A DNA stretch of 64,000 nt from Thereva unica (lineage: Eukaryota; Arthropoda; Insecta; Diptera; Therevidae), in assembly GCA_949987705.1 (NCBI GenBank), contig OX465281.1, positions 102,447,248 through 102,511,247 on the forward strand, given 5' to 3'. This document shows, piece after piece, positions 63,537-64,000 of the stretch. The position numbers were made by a program, and so were the translations under genes. The number at the start of each line of letters is the position of its first letter. Position 1 is the first letter of the stretch. The notes under the pieces are model-generated. The model saw only the letters and a program-made list of their open reading frames with translations. It had not been told where the DNA came from and searched no databases.

Positions 63537-63998
63537 TTAATTATTAGGATTCCCCTTTGTTGGAAGATTTTTCCAAAATGTTTGCCTGTTTGCCGGCATT
63601 GTTGAGGACAAATTTTTTAAAATTGTTTCTTTTTTGTTTGCTTCAACTCCCTGGGGTTTGGCGGAAAAATTATCGGAAAGTTCAATCATAGCTTTCTTCT
63701 TCTTTAAAATGTTGATAGTTTCTTGGTACTCCACTTCGTTGAAATCTTTTTTGAAAAAGAAATCTTGTTTTCCTCTAACAAACTTGGCCTCAACAATGTC
63801 TGTAAATAAAGGTAGATTATTTTCCTTCGTTCGCGACTTTGAAATATTTTTAAACTTGAAGAAATGTTGTGGTTCCAATACAATATGCTGCATCCTTTTG
63901 GAACTTTTTTGAACAGCATCGCAAAAGTCATTGAAGTCATACACATTCCCTTTGGACTTCATTCGCTGTTCGATTTGGCCATGAAGACCATCAGCCGC
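63537..63998 (-). CDS. C-terminal part of an unrecognised protein
   Basis: The frame is open from the right edge (AADGLHGQIEQR upstream of the Met at 63962) to a stop at 63537, 154 codons. It has KSKGNVYDFNDFCDAVQKSS near the start and a Lys-rich tail. The ADGLHGxIEQxM...NVYDFNDF arrangement looks like the C-terminal region of repeated insect proteins of unknown function that may come from a transposable element; I cannot name the family. Unlike most frames here it is not explained by a repeat, and it is cut by the window, so the Met at 63962 is unlikely to be the start. Confidence 0.55.
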   Translation of the reverse strand, partial: AADGLHGQIEQRMKSKGNVYDFNDFCDAVQKSSKRMQHIVLEPQHFFKFKNISKSRTKENNLPLFTDIVEAKFVRGKQDFFFKKDFNEVEYQETINILKKKKAMIELSDNFSAKPQGVEANKKETILKNLSSTMPANRQTFWKNLPTKGNPNN

Positions 63999-64000
63999 CA

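Overview
The window is eukaryotic, AT-rich and almost entirely made of transposable elements and satellites. The endogenous errantivirus-type retrovirus with an F-type envelope, other Ty3/gypsy elements, Jockey/CR1-like LINE remnants, canonical Helitrons and a Helentron point to an arthropod, most likely an insect. I cannot name the species, and I see no convincing single-copy host gene. The only non-obvious coding stretch is an open frame cut by the right edge (63537-63998, minus).

Layout, left part. 1-809 is a 108-bp minisatellite, split by a 1080-bp fold-back element (810-1889) that sits between AAA and TTT with no target duplication. 1934-2140 is half of a related fold-back element. 2446-5465 is a heptamer satellite with 210/420-bp higher-order structure, holding two tRNA-derived SINEs. 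5718-8940 is a broken canonical Helitron (minus). 8990-9756 is a 5'-truncated LINE. 9807-13018 is a 3.2-kb hAT-like element with an 8-bp target duplication. 13966-14731 is a PIF/Harbinger-like MITE with another nested inside. 14738-16735 is a longer LINE copy of the same family. 17885-24196 holds two large fold-back structures, one carrying a piggyBac-like MITE and one enclosing ten 118-bp tandem repeats, with a 146-bp repeat element between them. 24500-24895 is an old LINE relic and 25043-25445 a perfect palindrome.

Middle. 26844-38978 is an LTR retrotransposon with very long (about 2.87 kb) near-identical LTRs and a GCCA target duplication inside a 269-bp satellite. It reads on the minus strand, retains gag and protease, and has lost nearly all of reverse transcriptase, RNase H and integrase. 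A non-autonomous Helitron (33275-34750) is nested in its leader and carries the same minisatellite family as 1-809. 39580-41113 is a fold-back element with a nested LINE tail.

Right part. Two Helentrons lie head to head. The minus copy (41625-43462) is internally deleted and has a 1-kb 9-mer microsatellite core. The plus copy (43746-62575) is near full length: a basic N-terminus, an OTU protease domain, a rolling-circle Rep domain, a PIF1-type helicase and a C-terminal endonuclease/exonuclease/phosphatase-fold endonuclease. Its presumed first intron was entered by an apparently intact endogenous retrovirus (44055-51800, minus: gag, pol, env, identical-looking LTRs, TATA duplications, a T TTT TTA frameshift site). 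Its second exon was entered by a second Ty3/gypsy element (52090-55929), now 3'-truncated and followed by a second copy of the flanking Helentron sequence, which looks like unequal crossing-over. A hAT MITE (56223-56772) also interrupts exon 2. Because many insertions fall in repeats or palindromes, several empty target sites survive within the window and the insertion events can be read directly.
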